From: Mycobacterium sp. E2479
Lineage (GTDB): Bacteria > Actinomycetota > Actinomycetes > Mycobacteriales > Mycobacteriaceae
Assembly: GCF_001667925.1 (NCBI RefSeq)
Contig: NZ_LZJR01000062.1
Span: 1 to 64,000, forward strand
DNA length: 64,000 nucleotides
Direction of reading: 5' to 3'
The number at the start of each line of letters is the position of its first letter. Position 1 is the stretch's first letter. Shown here in pieces: positions 55,391-64,000 of this stretch. The notes under the pieces were generated by a model. The model was not told the origin of the DNA and made no database searches. It saw nothing but the letters and a program-made list of their open reading frames with translations. Made by a program: the position numbers and the translations under genes.

Positions 55391-56644
55391 TCAGTAACGC
55401 CCGAAGGCGATGGCCACGTTGTGTCCGCCGAACCCGAACGAGTTGTTGATCGCGTACTCGTAGGTGCCCGGCCGTGGTTTGCCCGCGACGACGTCGAGGT
55501 CGATTTCGGGGTCGAGGTTTTCCAGGTTGAGCGTGGGGGGGACCACCTGGTCGCGCAGGGCGAGCACGGTCAGGATGGATTCCACGGCACCCACGGCGCC
55601 CACCGAGTGGCCGAGTGCGGCTTTGGGGGCATAGACGGCGGGTTTGTTGCTGCCCAGCGCGTTGTTGATGGCCCTGGCCTCGGCGACGTCACCGACCGAG
55701 GTGCCGGTGGCGTGGGCGTTGACGTGGCCGATGTCGGACGGCATGAGCCCGGCGAGCTGGATGGCGCGGCTCATCGCGTGGCCGGCGCGTTCGCCGTTGG
55801 GGTCCGGGGCCACCATGTGATACCCGTCGGAAGTGATGCTGGCGCCCATGATGCGGGCCAAGATGTTGGCGCCGCGTGCTTTGGCGTGTTCCTCGGTTTC
55901 GATGACCATGAGCGCGCCGGCCTCGCCGAACACGAAGCCGGTCCGGTCGCGGTCGAACGGGCGACACGCCCCGGCCGGGTCGTCGTTTTTGGTCGACATC
56001 ACGATGCGCATCTGGGCGAACGCCGCGATCGCGACCGCCTCGATCCTGACCTCGACGCCACCACAGATGGCGATGTCGGCCTCGCCGAACACGATGTTGC
56101 GCCACGCCTGCGCGACGCCCTCGGAACCCGACGCGCACGCCGACACCGGGGTGATCACGCCGGCTTTGGCATGCCGCTCGAGCCCCACCGCGACGGCCGC
56201 GCCGTCGGGCATGTACTTCGACACCGCGAGCGGTGAGACCCCCCTGATACCGCGAGCCCGCAAATCGTCATAACTGAACACGATCTGCTCGGCAGACCCC
56301 AGGCCGGTGCCGATGGACACCATCAGCCGGTTGCTGTCGACCTCGGGCGAGCCGGCGTTCTCCCAGACCCGCCGGCTCAACACTGTCGACATCCGCTGCA
56401 GATAACCCATCCGGTGGCGTTCGGCGCGCGTCAGTCCGGCGTCGAATTCCTCCTGCAGGTGCCCGCCGATGCGCACCGGCAGGTCGAACTCCTCGACGAA
56501 CGAATCCTCGAGCTTGCGGATACCACTTTGGCTGTCCAGCAACAACTTCCAGGTGGTTTCGGCATCAGTAGCTAACGCGGTCGTCATGGCGACGCCAGTG
56601 ACCACCACATTGGGCAACGTTTTCCCGGTAACCAACTCCGTCAT
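55391..56644 (-). CDS. KasB-type beta-ketoacyl-ACP synthase (extra paralogue)
   Basis: A 417-residue FAS-II condensing enzyme, starting [20 protein letters not shown] as KasB does. The Cys-His-His triad is present: [23 protein letters not shown] and [11 protein letters not shown], with the final [18 protein letters not shown]. Similarity to M. tuberculosis KasB is very high along the chain, but the true kasA-kasB operon (with acpM and accD6) lies elsewhere in mycobacterial genomes, so this is an additional copy. It probably extends meromycolate precursors. Neighbouring lipid genes (cmaA1, acrA1, htdY) support a mycolate role. Confidence 0.9.
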   Translation of the reverse strand: MTELVTGKTLPNVVVTGVAMTTALATDAETTWKLLLDSQSGIRKLEDSFVEEFDLPVRIGGHLQEEFDAGLTRAERHRMGYLQRMSTVLSRRVWENAGSPEVDSNRLMVSIGTGLGSAEQIVFSYDDLRARGIRGVSPLAVSKYMPDGAAVAVGLERHAKAGVITPVSACASGSEGVAQAWRNIVFGEADIAICGGVEVRIEAVAIAAFAQMRIVMSTKNDDPAGACRPFDRDRTGFVFGEAGALMVIETEEHAKARGANILARIMGASITSDGYHMVAPDPNGERAGHAMSRAIQLAGLMPSDIGHVNAHATGTSVGDVAEARAINNALGSNKPAVYAPKAALGHSVGAVGAVESILTVLALRDQVVPPTLNLENLDPEIDLDVVAGKPRPGTYEYAINNSFGFGGHNVAIAFGRY

Positions 56645-56797
56645 GACTTGCAAAACCTTTCACACTCGAGAGCTGCCAACGCAGGACGTCGAGCCCACTC
56701 CCCACCGAACCATGAAAACACAATGTGCATTGTCCCCAACGCTGCAAACGTCGGACGGCCACCTTTCGTTTTGCGGCAATCGCGCGCTCACCTGGCC

Positions 56798-57250
56798 TTA
56801 TTCGGCGCGGACCGCCTCCGCTCGCGCCATCAGCCCCCGGCCACCGGGCAACGCGCCCACCACGGTACGGGCCAGCCGGTCGCGGCCCCGCACGGCGTCG
56901 GTCCTGGCTTTGCCGGTGCGTAGGTGTCGCCAGCCCAGTATCGCCCACGACGCCGCGACGAGGGCGTCTGTCACCCCGCCGCGAGCGCGCTCCCGGTCGA
57001 CCGCGGCCAGGCCGAGCGCTGTCGCCGAGTGCACGCTGTCGACCCAGACCCCAGCCGCCAGCACCTCCGGGCTGGGATTGATTCCCGACAGCAGCGCCTG
57101 GGTCAGGTGGCGCGCGCCCAGGATCCGGGTGACGACGAGCGCCTTGCGGTCGACCCGCACCCCGTGAATGTGGTGGAGCACCTCGGCCGGGGCGACCAGC
57201 AGCGCCGAGCCCCACAGCGCCCGGACCACTTCGATCACGCGAATCTTCAT
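56798..57250 (-). CDS. Small membrane-associated hypothetical protein
   Basis: A 150-residue protein with hydrophobic stretches near VIEVVRALWGSALLVAPAEV, TQALLSGINPSPEVLAAGVW and TDALVAASWAILGWRHLR, and a basic C-terminus. No domain is recognised. The ATG overlaps the iunH stop by one base step (ATGA arrangement), and AGGAGG seen within the iunH end lies 7 bp upstream, so translation is coupled. Function unknown. Confidence 0.7.
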   Translation of the reverse strand: MKIRVIEVVRALWGSALLVAPAEVLHHIHGVRVDRKALVVTRILGARHLTQALLSGINPSPEVLAAGVWVDSVHSATALGLAAVDRERARGGVTDALVAASWAILGWRHLRTGKARTDAVRGRDRLARTVVGALPGGRGLMARAEAVRAE

Positions 57251-58281
57251 CAGAGACCTCCTAATTGACGCGCAAACGGTCCCACCCGTTCGATGAACCG
57301 ATCGAAGAATGCCGCCGCGTCCACGTCAATCCCGATGAGCGCGTTGGGTTCTCGACGGTCCGACCAATCGGTCACCGTCATGGCGCGGGTGAGCGTTCCG
57401 GTCAGCTCGATGTCCACCGTCGCAGGGCGCGTCGTGACCAGTTCGGGATCCAGCGCGACGGCGGCGGCCAGCGGATCGTGCATGTGCGCCCGATACCCAT
57501 GGCCGAGTTCGTGATAGGCCTCCAGGTAGAACCGCATCGCGTCCTCGATCACCCTGATCAGCGGGTTGGACGCCGCCGACCGGGTGCCGGGTGCGTCGTG
57601 TTCGCTCAGCCGTGTCGTCGTCGACTCCGCGGCCGCTGCCAGCCGCGCCAGATGATCGGGCGTCATCGCAACCTTACGGGTCAGATCCAGTCCGCACAGG
57701 ATTGGAAGCCGCCCTCGCCCAACGGTTTCCGGACGCCATGCGGCCAGCACCTCGGCCGCCGCCTCGGGGTCCACACTGATGTTCCACTCCGCCACCGCGG
57801 TTGTGTTACCCCGGTGATCGTAGGAACCACCCATGATCACCAGCCGTTTGAGCAGCGTCGGCAGCTCGGGCTCGGCGCGCAGCGCCAGCGCCAGGTTGGT
57901 CAGCGGCCCGGTCGCCACGCCGATGAGTTCACCGGGAGCCGCGCGTGCTGCGCGTATCCAGGCGCCGGCCGAGTCGTAGTCGGTGAGCCGGCGGGTGCCC
58001 GGTGGCAGGTCGGCGTAGCCCAATCCCCTGGGGCCGTGGACTTTTGACGGCAGTCGCATCGGCCCGGTCAAGGTCTGTCCGGAGCCCTTGGAAACCGGGA
58101 CGCCGGTGCGCTGGCACAGCTCCAGCAGGCCCAGATTGTTTTCGCAAACCTGGTCCACCCCAACGTTTCCCCCGGTCGAGGCGATGCCGACCACATCGGC
58201 GTCGGAGCTGGCGAACAGGTACATCAGCGCCAGCGCATCGTCCACGCCGGTATCGACGTCGACGAAAACGGGCGCGCTCAT
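57250..58281 (-). CDS. iunH: Inosine-uridine nucleoside hydrolase
   Basis: A 343-residue nucleoside N-ribohydrolase. The N-terminal Ca-binding cluster is FVDVDTGVDDALALMYLF (DxDxxxDD), followed by GIASTGGNVGVDQVCENNLG, IGVATGPLTNLALAL, VIMGGSYDHRGNTTAVAEWN and the late HDPLAAAVALDPELV. It splits purine and pyrimidine nucleosides to base and ribose. The start at MSAPVFVDVD (58281) is preferred to the ATG three codons earlier. It matches Rv3393, though longer at the N- or C-terminal side. It is divergent from cmaA1 with a 33-bp gap. Confidence 0.92.
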   Translation of the reverse strand: MSAPVFVDVDTGVDDALALMYLFASSDADVVGIASTGGNVGVDQVCENNLGLLELCQRTGVPVSKGSGQTLTGPMRLPSKVHGPRGLGYADLPPGTRRLTDYDSAGAWIRAARAAPGELIGVATGPLTNLALALRAEPELPTLLKRLVIMGGSYDHRGNTTAVAEWNISVDPEAAAEVLAAWRPETVGRGRLPILCGLDLTRKVAMTPDHLARLAAAAESTTTRLSEHDAPGTRSAASNPLIRVIEDAMRFYLEAYHELGHGYRAHMHDPLAAAVALDPELVTTRPATVDIELTGTLTRAMTVTDWSDRREPNALIGIDVDAAAFFDRFIERVGPFARQLGGL

Positions 58282-58314
58282 TGTTTCCAAGATACCGGCG
58301 GTTAGGCTGGCACG

Positions 58315-59202
58315 ATGCCAACGACGTCGGAACCCCCCGAGGGAACTGATTTAACGCCGCACTTCGGCGATGTGCAGGCCCACTACGACTTGTCGGATGA
58401 ATTCTTCCGGCTGTTTCTGGACCCGACCCAGACGTACAGCTGCGCCTACTTCGAGCGCGAGGACATGACGCTGGAAGAGGCGCAGATCGCCAAGATCGAC
58501 CTCGCGCTCGGCAAGCTCGGCCTACAGCCGGGCATGACGCTGCTCGACGTCGGCTGCGGTTGGGGCGCCACCATGATGCGTGCCCTGGAAAAGTACGACG
58601 TCAACGTCGTCGGCCTGACCCTGAGCCGCAACCAGGCCGAACATGTCGAACAGCTGATCGAGGAGTCCAACAGCCCGCGTTCGGCCCGGGTCCTGCTGGA
58701 GGGGTGGGAACAGTTCGACGAGCCGGTAGACCGGATCGTCAGCATCGGCGCCTTCGAGCACTTCGGGCACGAGCGTTACGACGCGTTCTTCACCCTGGCG
58801 CACGACCTGTTGCCCGACGACGGGATCATGCTGCTGCACACCATCACCGGGCTACACCCGACGGAGATGGCCGAGCGCGGCATGCCCATCTCGTTCACGT
58901 TCGCCAGATTCATCAAATTCATTGTCACCGAGATCTTTCCGGGTGGGCGGCTGCCGTCGATACCGATGGTGGAAGAGCGCGCCACCGCGAACGGCTTCAC
59001 GGTGAGTCGCGTGCAGTCGCTGCAGCCGCACTACGCGAAGACGCTCGACCTATGGGCCGCCGCACTGCAGGCCCATAAGGAAGAGGCCATCGCGGTGCAA
59101 TCCGAGGAAGTCTACGAGCGGTACATGAAATACCTGACCGGTTGCGCCGACGCATTCCGGATCGGCTACATCGATGTCAACCAGTTCACACTGCAGAAAT
59201 GA
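58315..59202 (+). CDS. cmaA1: Mycolic-acid cyclopropane synthase family methyltransferase
   Basis: A 295-residue SAM-dependent enzyme of the CmaA/MmaA/PcaA family that modifies double bonds of mycolates. It has VQAHYDLSDEFFRLFLDPTQ, TYSCAYFEREDMTLEEAQ, the SAM motif LLDVGCGWGATMMRALEKYD, VVGLTLSRNQAEHV, and SIGAFEHFGHERYDAFFTLA with the bicarbonate-site residues. Synteny with iunH and acrA1 matches Rv3392c (cmaA1), so that symbol is used; the exact product (cis-cyclopropane or other) cannot be read from sequence alone. Its stop is immediately adjacent to the convergent acrA1 stop, with no base between. Confidence 0.88.
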   Translation: MPTTSEPPEGTDLTPHFGDVQAHYDLSDEFFRLFLDPTQTYSCAYFEREDMTLEEAQIAKIDLALGKLGLQPGMTLLDVGCGWGATMMRALEKYDVNVVGLTLSRNQAEHVEQLIEESNSPRSARVLLEGWEQFDEPVDRIVSIGAFEHFGHERYDAFFTLAHDLLPDDGIMLLHTITGLHPTEMAERGMPISFTFARFIKFIVTEIFPGGRLPSIPMVEERATANGFTVSRVQSLQPHYAKTLDLWAAALQAHKEEAIAVQSEEVYERYMKYLTGCADAFRIGYIDVNQFTLQK

Positions 59203-61215
59203 CTACCAGTGCACACCGGGCACCAGGCGGACCAGCCGCCTGACTGGACGGGGTGCCCGGATGGCCCGGGTGGCGGCGCGCACGGGCCGACTGGGCTTGC
59301 GCCGCGCAGTCCGCGTAGCCGGCGTCGGCGCAGGTTCGGCGGCGAGCCCGCGCGCCGCGGCCGAATCGGGATAGCCGAGATAGAGCTGGTGCAGAACGCG
59401 CCGCGACGTTTTCGGCGCGAAGTAATTGCCGGCCTCGGCGAGCGTGCCCAGCGGGGTGTCGATGCGGGCCGGCTTTTCCACGAGGCCGCGCACCACCATC
59501 GCCGCCGCGCGCTCGGGACTGATCGCCTTCATCGGGTTGAGCCGGTGGGATGGCACGATCATCGGGGTGCGCACCAGCGGCATATGGATGTTGGTGAAGG
59601 TGATGTGGTCCGACAGCACCTCCGAACCCACCACGTCGGAGAACGCGTCAAGCGCTGCCTTGGACGGCAGGTAGGAGCTGTACTTGGGATTGCGTGCCTG
59701 CACGCCGGCGCTCGACACGTTGACGACGTGACCGAATCGGCGCTCCCGCCAATGCGGTAGCAGCGCCAGCACCATCCGCACCGCGCCGAAGTAGTTGACC
59801 GCCATCACCCGTTCGTAATCGTGCAGCCGGTCGGTGGAGTTGATTACCGAGCGGCGGATCGACCGTCCGGCGTTGTTCACCAGGTAGTCGACGTGGTCGA
59901 AGCGCCCCAGGATGTCTTTGACCGTGTGTTCCACCGACGCGGAATCGGTGACATCACAGGTAAACGCATGGGCGGCACCACCATTGGCGCGGATCTCATC
60001 GACCAGTGCATCCAGTGCCTCGCCGTTGCGGGCCAGCGCGAAAACGGTTGCGCCCCGCTCGGCGATCGCGATCGCCGCCGCCCGGCCAATGCCGCTGGAT
60101 GCGCCGGTGATGATGACGTGCCGGCCCTGCAGCGGTCCCTGCGGATCGTCGCGCCGGGCGCGGTCCGGATCGAGGTGCTCCGCCCAGTACCGCCACAGCT
60201 TGGGTGCGTAGCTGGAGAACTCCGGAACATCTATGCCGGTGCCCCGCAGTGCTTTTCGAGTCTTCTCACTGACAAAGGTGGGAGCCAGATCCACGACGTC
60301 GAGCACCTCGGCCGGAATACCGAGCTGGGTGGCCGCCATGTTGCGCAGCACCCTGGCGCGTCCGCGCACTTTGAGCACCGGGGCAGCCACCGAGCGGGGG
60401 AGTGAACCGCGCAGCGGCGGCAGCCCGGCCTCCTTGGCCACGCCGCGGTAGATGCCGCGCAGCCCAATCGTCTTCTCGGCGGTCAGGTGGAATGTCTGTC
60501 CGTCACGGCCGTCGGCATGCATCAGCGCGACCAGTGCGTCGACGACGTAGTCGACCGGGACGATGTTGGTGCGACCGGTGTTGGGCAACAGGATCGGGGT
60601 CAACGACGGAAGCACCGCCAACTTGGCCAGCACGCCGAAGAAGTAGTACGGCCCGTCCACCTTGTCCATCTCGCCGGTGCGTGAATCGCCCACCACCACC
60701 GCCGGGCGGTAGATGCGATAACGCAGCCCGGGCGCCGAGCGCACCTGCAGCTCGGCCTCGAACTTGGTCTGGTGATACGGCGTCGGCAGCTGCTGGCCGA
60801 CGTCGAAATCGTCCTCGGTGTATGCACCGGCGAAATCGCCGGCCACCGCGATCGACGACACGTGGTGCAACGTCGCGTCCAGCCGCTGCGCCAGCGCGAT
60901 CACCGCACGGGTGCCCTCGACGTTGCTGGCCCGTTGCTCGGGCTCACCTGCGGTGATGTCGTAGATCGCCGCGCAGTGGACCACGTGATCGATCTCGCCC
61001 AGCTCGGCGAAGACCTCGTCGCTCAGCTCCAGCTCCGGCAGCTCGGCGACCAGCGGCTTCACCCGCTCGCCCCAGTGTTCGGCGAGCCGCTCGAAGCGGC
61101 CCAGTGACCGCCGTCGGACCAGCACGAACAGCTGCGCATCGGGATGGGATTCCAGCAAGCGAGACACGACTCGGCGACCAATAAACCCGGTACCGCCGGT
61201 AACGACATACCGCAT
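59203..61215 (-). CDS. acrA1: Fatty acyl-CoA reductase / SDR fusion (AcrA1)
   Basis: A 670-residue two-domain reductase. The N-terminal extended NAD(P)-binding domain starts MRYVVTGGTGFIGRRVVSRL, with VHCAAIYDITAGEPEQRASN and TPYHQTKFEAEL (YxxxK). It is followed at about residue 360 by a classical SDR domain: VIITGASSGIGRAAAIAIAE, YLVNNAGRSI, NVSSAGVQARNPKYSSYLPS (Ser-Tyr-Lys). The family reduces long-chain acyl-CoA to aldehyde or alcohol. Position and architecture match Rv3391. A frame extension to 61245 exists, but the family starts at MRYVVTG. Confidence 0.92.
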   Translation of the reverse strand: MRYVVTGGTGFIGRRVVSRLLESHPDAQLFVLVRRRSLGRFERLAEHWGERVKPLVAELPELELSDEVFAELGEIDHVVHCAAIYDITAGEPEQRASNVEGTRAVIALAQRLDATLHHVSSIAVAGDFAGAYTEDDFDVGQQLPTPYHQTKFEAELQVRSAPGLRYRIYRPAVVVGDSRTGEMDKVDGPYYFFGVLAKLAVLPSLTPILLPNTGRTNIVPVDYVVDALVALMHADGRDGQTFHLTAEKTIGLRGIYRGVAKEAGLPPLRGSLPRSVAAPVLKVRGRARVLRNMAATQLGIPAEVLDVVDLAPTFVSEKTRKALRGTGIDVPEFSSYAPKLWRYWAEHLDPDRARRDDPQGPLQGRHVIITGASSGIGRAAAIAIAERGATVFALARNGEALDALVDEIRANGGAAHAFTCDVTDSASVEHTVKDILGRFDHVDYLVNNAGRSIRRSVINSTDRLHDYERVMAVNYFGAVRMVLALLPHWRERRFGHVVNVSSAGVQARNPKYSSYLPSKAALDAFSDVVGSEVLSDHITFTNIHMPLVRTPMIVPSHRLNPMKAISPERAAAMVVRGLVEKPARIDTPLGTLAEAGNYFAPKTSRRVLHQLYLGYPDSAAARGLAAEPAPTPATRTARRKPSRPVRAATRAIRAPRPVRRLVRLVPGVHW

Positions 61216-61272
61216 GAAGACATGGTGGCGGTGGCAGCCGCACACGTCAACTGTGATCTTCAGCGCGACCGG

Positions 61273-61381
61273 TCCCGATGGTGGCGACCCGCCGCGCCCG
61301 GCTACGCCGCCCTTGCGATCGCCACGCGTCCCGATGGTGGCGACCCGCCGCGCCCGGCTACGCCGCCCTTGCGATCGCCAC
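61273..61381 (+). repeat. Two tandem 56-bp repeat units
   Basis: Two nearly identical 56-bp units begin at 61273 and 61329: TCCCGATGGTGGCGACCCGC, then CGCGCCCGGCTACGCCGCCC, then TTGCGATCGCCAC. Terminal GTGGCGA and TCGCCAC are inverted, so each can fold into a hairpin. The second unit runs up to the lpqD stop codon. It fills the gap between divergent acrA1 and the lpqD end. Confidence 0.85.
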
Positions 61382-62094
61382 TAATTGTGGAAGTCGCGGA
61401 TCCCGTCCCAGTCGACGAGCGTCCAGCCGGTCATCGGGTTACCGCTGATCACCACGCGACCCGTGTTGGGGATCGGGTGGCTGTTCATCAGGCTGTTCTT
61501 GGCGTTCTGCGCGTTCATCAGCGTCCACACCATGATCGCGTTCATGTGCGAGAACACCACCGGGTTGTGGTGGCCGCTGTTGTAGATCTTGTTGATCGCC
61601 GCGGTGAACCGGTCGTTGAACTCCTTGCCGCTGACCGAGCCGGGGATGCTATTGGAGACGTCGCCGTTGATCCAGTCCACCGGCGCCAGCATGTACGTCG
61701 ACTTCGCCATCGACTCGGGTTTGCCGTTGAACCAGCCGGCGTTGATCTCCTGGATGCCGGGCAGCACCTCCACCTGCTTGCCCAGCGCGGCGGCCACCGG
61801 CGCGGCGGTTTGCTGAGCACGCGTCATGGTTGAGGTGTAGACGCTGTCGTAGTCCTTGCGGCCCAGTTGGTGCGCAAGCTGTTCGGCCTGCCCCTTGCCC
61901 TCCGGGGTCAGCCCCGGCCCCGGCACCTCGGTGTCGATGGTGCCGCTGACGTTGGCCTCGGACTGGGCGTGCCGGATGAATGTCACGGTGATGGACTTGG
62001 CCTGCGGTGAACCACCGCAGCCGGCGACGATCATCGTGGCGGTGAGCGCGGCGAGCGCTACCGCGGTTTTCCGGATCATGCTGCGCTTGGGCAT
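61381..62094 (-). CDS. lpqD: Histidine-phosphatase lipoprotein LpqD
   Basis: A 237-residue lipoprotein with signal sequence ending TMIVAGC (lipobox). The mature domain has the phosphoglycerate-mutase/histidine-phosphatase fold: catalytic TFIRHAQSEANVSG, VYTSTMTRAQQTAAPVAAAL, EINAGWFNG and the second histidine in VVFSHMNAIMVWTLM. It would act outside the membrane on an unknown phosphorylated substrate. Length and place match Rv3390. It is divergent from htdY across a 212-bp gap in which I see no further feature. Confidence 0.92.
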   Translation of the reverse strand: MPKRSMIRKTAVALAALTATMIVAGCGGSPQAKSITVTFIRHAQSEANVSGTIDTEVPGPGLTPEGKGQAEQLAHQLGRKDYDSVYTSTMTRAQQTAAPVAAALGKQVEVLPGIQEINAGWFNGKPESMAKSTYMLAPVDWINGDVSNSIPGSVSGKEFNDRFTAAINKIYNSGHHNPVVFSHMNAIMVWTLMNAQNAKNSLMNSHPIPNTGRVVISGNPMTGWTLVDWDGIRDFHN

Positions 62095-62306
62095 GTCGAT
62101 AGCCTGCCCTGCCGACGCCTCCGGTGGGAAGGGTTTGCGACGGTTTGTTACCGCGCGGCCTCGGCCAGCCCGGCTCGCGCGATGATCGACGCGGCGCCGG
62201 GCGGCAAGGAACGTCCGCCGTCGCCCGAGTCGCGGGCCTTTCGCGCCGCGATTCCGTCAGATGCCAGAGTGGACCGAGGATCCCTACCAACGATCAGGAG
62301 ACTTCC

Positions 62307-63179
62307 ATGGCGATTGATCCGAGTGCCGTCGGGGCGGTCACCGAGCCCATGCAGTTCGAATGGACCGACCGGGACACGCTGCTCTACGCGCTCGGTGTCG
62401 GAGCCGGGGTCGACGACCTGGCATTCACCACCGAGAACAGCCACGACATCGACCAGCAGGTGCTGCCCACCTATGCAGTCATCTGCTGCCCGGCCTTCGG
62501 AGCGGCCGGCCTGGTCGGAAAGTTCAACTGGGCCATGCTGTTACACGGATCGCAGAGCATCCGGCTGCACGCACCGCTGCCGCCCGCGGGCAGGCTCTCG
62601 GTGGTTTCCGAGGTCGCCGACATCCAGGACAAGGGCGAGGGCAAGAACGCGATCCTGGTGTTGCGCGGCAGGGGCACCGACCCGGAATCCGGGCAGCTGA
62701 TCGCCGAGACGCTCACCACGCTCGTCATTCGGGGCGAGGGCGGCTTCGGGGGGATGCCGGGTCAGCGGCCGGTCGCACCGGAATTCCCGGACCGCGAGCC
62801 CGACGCGCGCGTCGCGCTGCCCACCCGCGAAGACCAGGCGCTGATCTACCGGCTCTCCGGGGACCGCAACCCGCTGCACAGCGACCCGTGGTTCGCCCGG
62901 GAACTGGCCGGCTTCCCCAAGCCGATCCTGCACGGGTTATGCACCTATGGGGTTTCGGGCCGCGCGCTGGTCGCCGAGTTGGGCCAGGGCGTCGCGGCCA
63001 ACATCACGTCGATCGCCTCACGGTTCACCTCGCCAGTGTTCCCCGGCGAGACACTGACCACGCTGATCTGGCGTACCGAGGAAGGTAAGGCGGTGTTCCG
63101 CACCGAGGCGTCCGGTCCGGACGGGGCCGACACCCGGGTGGTGCTCGACGACGGCGCCGTGGAATACGCCCAGTCCTGA
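62307..63179 (+). CDS. htdY: 3-hydroxyacyl dehydratase HtdY (MaoC-like)
   Basis: A 290-residue double-hotdog (R)-specific enoyl-CoA hydratase. It starts MAIDPSAVGAVTEPMQFEWT, after CAGGAG. The C-terminal hydratase-2 signature RLSGDRNPLHSDPWFAREL carries the catalytic Asp and His, followed by FPKPILHGLCTYGVSGRALV. HtdY-type enzymes act in beta-oxidation or 2-enoyl-CoA hydration. Length equals Rv3389c (290). The stop codon TGA is formed by the first bases of a 56-bp tandem repeat. Confidence 0.94.
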   Translation: MAIDPSAVGAVTEPMQFEWTDRDTLLYALGVGAGVDDLAFTTENSHDIDQQVLPTYAVICCPAFGAAGLVGKFNWAMLLHGSQSIRLHAPLPPAGRLSVVSEVADIQDKGEGKNAILVLRGRGTDPESGQLIAETLTTLVIRGEGGFGGMPGQRPVAPEFPDREPDARVALPTREDQALIYRLSGDRNPLHSDPWFARELAGFPKPILHGLCTYGVSGRALVAELGQGVAANITSIASRFTSPVFPGETLTTLIWRTEEGKAVFRTEASGPDGADTRVVLDDGAVEYAQS

Positions 63180-63344
63180 TGGCGCCGGCCCGCTGCGCGC
63201 GGCTTCGCCGCGCTTGCGACCGTCGCTGGCGCTGATGGCGCCGGCCCGCTGCGTGCGGCTTCGCCGCGCTTGCGACCGTCGCTGGCGCTGATGGCGCCGG
63301 CCCGCTGCGCGCGGCTTCGCCGCGCTTGCGACCGTCGCTAGCGC
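63177..63344 (+). repeat. Three tandem 56-bp repeat units (VNTR-like)
   Basis: Units start at 63177, 63233 and 63289: TGATGGCGCCGGCCCGCTGC, then GCGCGGCTTCGCCGCGCTTG, then CGACCGTCGCTGGCGC. They differ at single bases (C/T at 63253; GG/AG near the end). The first supplies the htdY stop (TGA) and the last the otsB2 stop (TAG). The architecture and period equal the pair at 61273 although many bases differ. Confidence 0.9.
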
Positions 63345-64000
63345 GACAGCTGATCCGCCAGCCGGGCGGTGAATTCGCTTGCCCGAGCGGGACCGTCCAG
63401 CGCGTACAGCGCTGCGGTGGCGCGGTCTCCGTCGTCGCCGTGCCGCACCAGGATCGGCACGCCATCGGCTCGCACCGCGTCGAACGCGTCCTCGTCGGTG
63501 ATGTCGTCGCCGAGGTACACCGGCGTCAGGGCAACCGACCCGGCGTCGTGCAGGTGATCAAGCACCCAGCGCAACGTTTTTCCCTTATCCCAGTCCAGGT
63601 CGGGGCGCAGCTCGATGACCTCGCGGCCGGTGGTGACGCGAAGCTCGTCGCGGCGACCCGCGGCGCGCACCGCCGCCAGCACCTCGCCGACGCGGTCGCG
63701 ATCGGCATTGCGGTAATGCACGGCCACCCCGAATCGCTTGTGTTCCACCACAACACCGGCAATCGCGCCGAGCTGGTCGCGCAGCTGACCGGCCGCCTGC
63801 TCGAGCACCGGGATGGCGGTGGCCGCGTCGTCGTTCTGGTGGTGCGTTCCGTCGGGGGCGGTCAGCTCGAAACCGTGGCTACCCGCATACCAGAGACCGG
63901 GTACGCCAACACGATTCGTGACGTCGGCGAGGTCGCGCCCGGACAGCACCGCGACCGGACACCGCGCGGCCAGATTTACCAGCGCCTCGGTGGCCCCGGC
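63338..64000 (-). CDS. otsB2: Trehalose-6-phosphate phosphatase, 3' part only
   Basis: The frame is open to the window edge on the minus strand, so the N-terminal part is missing. The 220 visible residues are the core and C-terminal region of a HAD trehalose-6-phosphate phosphatase: PVAVLSGRDLADVTNRVG, LWYAGSHGFELTAPDG, VEHKRFGVAVHYRNADRDRV, DWDKGKTLRWVLDHLH and the metal-binding LGDDITDEDAFDAV. It makes trehalose from trehalose-6-phosphate (OtsAB pathway). In M. tuberculosis otsB2 (Rv3372) is farther from htdY; here they are adjacent and convergent. Confidence 0.92.
   Translation of the reverse strand, partial: AGATEALVNLAARCPVAVLSGRDLADVTNRVGVPGLWYAGSHGFELTAPDGTHHQNDDAATAIPVLEQAAGQLRDQLGAIAGVVVEHKRFGVAVHYRNADRDRVGEVLAAVRAAGRRDELRVTTGREVIELRPDLDWDKGKTLRWVLDHLHDAGSVALTPVYLGDDITDEDAFDAVRADGVPILVRHGDDGDRATAALYALDGPARASEFTARLADQLSR

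Overview
The window is from a non-tuberculous, probably slow-growing Mycobacterium. It is GC-rich, and its gene order follows the M. tuberculosis Rv3439c to Rv3372 stretch as I recall it: glmS, nnr, gadB, alr, tsaE-tsaB-rimI-tsaD, groES-groEL1, whiB3, sigD-rsdA, guaB2-guaB3-choD, the Rv3406/Rv3405c pair, a trehalose-hydrolase/phosphoglucomutase pair, guaA, imuA'-imuB, iunH, cmaA1, acrA1, lpqD, htdY and otsB2. I did not assign a species. I saw no tRNA, rRNA, CRISPR array, transposase or integrase.

Layout. 0-3.3 kb: the end of an Ala/Pro-rich protein and a minus-strand run of small enzymes. 3.8-10.4 kb: amino-sugar synthesis (glmS), two membrane proteins, NAD(P)HX repair (nnr) and glutamate decarboxylase. 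10.7-15.8 kb: an overlapping operon for alanine racemase, an alpha/beta hydrolase and the tRNA t6A genes. 15.8-18.7 kb: a C39-like lipoprotein and a CIRCE-controlled groES-groEL1 operon. 18.7-33.6 kb: an accessory block separating groEL1 from whiB3, which are neighbours in M. tuberculosis. 33.6-41.7 kb: core genes again. 41.7-50.1 kb: three divergent or convergent regulator/enzyme sets. 50.1-64 kb: GMP synthase, SOS mutagenesis factors, lactate monooxygenase and a mycolate/lipid cluster, ending in a truncated otsB2.

The main discovery is in the accessory block. The 3' end of groEL1, encoding TTETAVV(E/D)KPAE plus a His/Gly tail and followed by a terminator hairpin, recurs four more times within 6 kb (about 19.35, 20.0, 21.33 and 24.59 kb). 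The first three extra copies each keep a hairpin. The copies separate a VOC protein, a Cys-rich small protein with a LysM protein, and twin adenylate cyclases into cassettes; an NTF2-like gene lies between groEL1 itself and the first copy. The repeated segment coincides with the part of groEL1 where mycobacteriophage Bxb1 has its attB site in M. smegmatis. I read the array as a scar of successive site-specific integrations that rebuilt the groEL1 end each time.

Other unusual points: a dispersed repeat family with a 56-bp tandem period that fills convergent gene gaps and has apparently become part of the tsaE coding sequence; a SodC-like lipoprotein that has lost metal-binding histidines; a methyltransferase pseudogene with both an internal deletion and a frameshift inside an ATGA-coupled operon; a second frameshifted gene upstream of the SodC-like gene; a TetR-type regulator with two HTH domains; an extra KasB-type ketosynthase; and several clear operator palindromes at regulator promoters.
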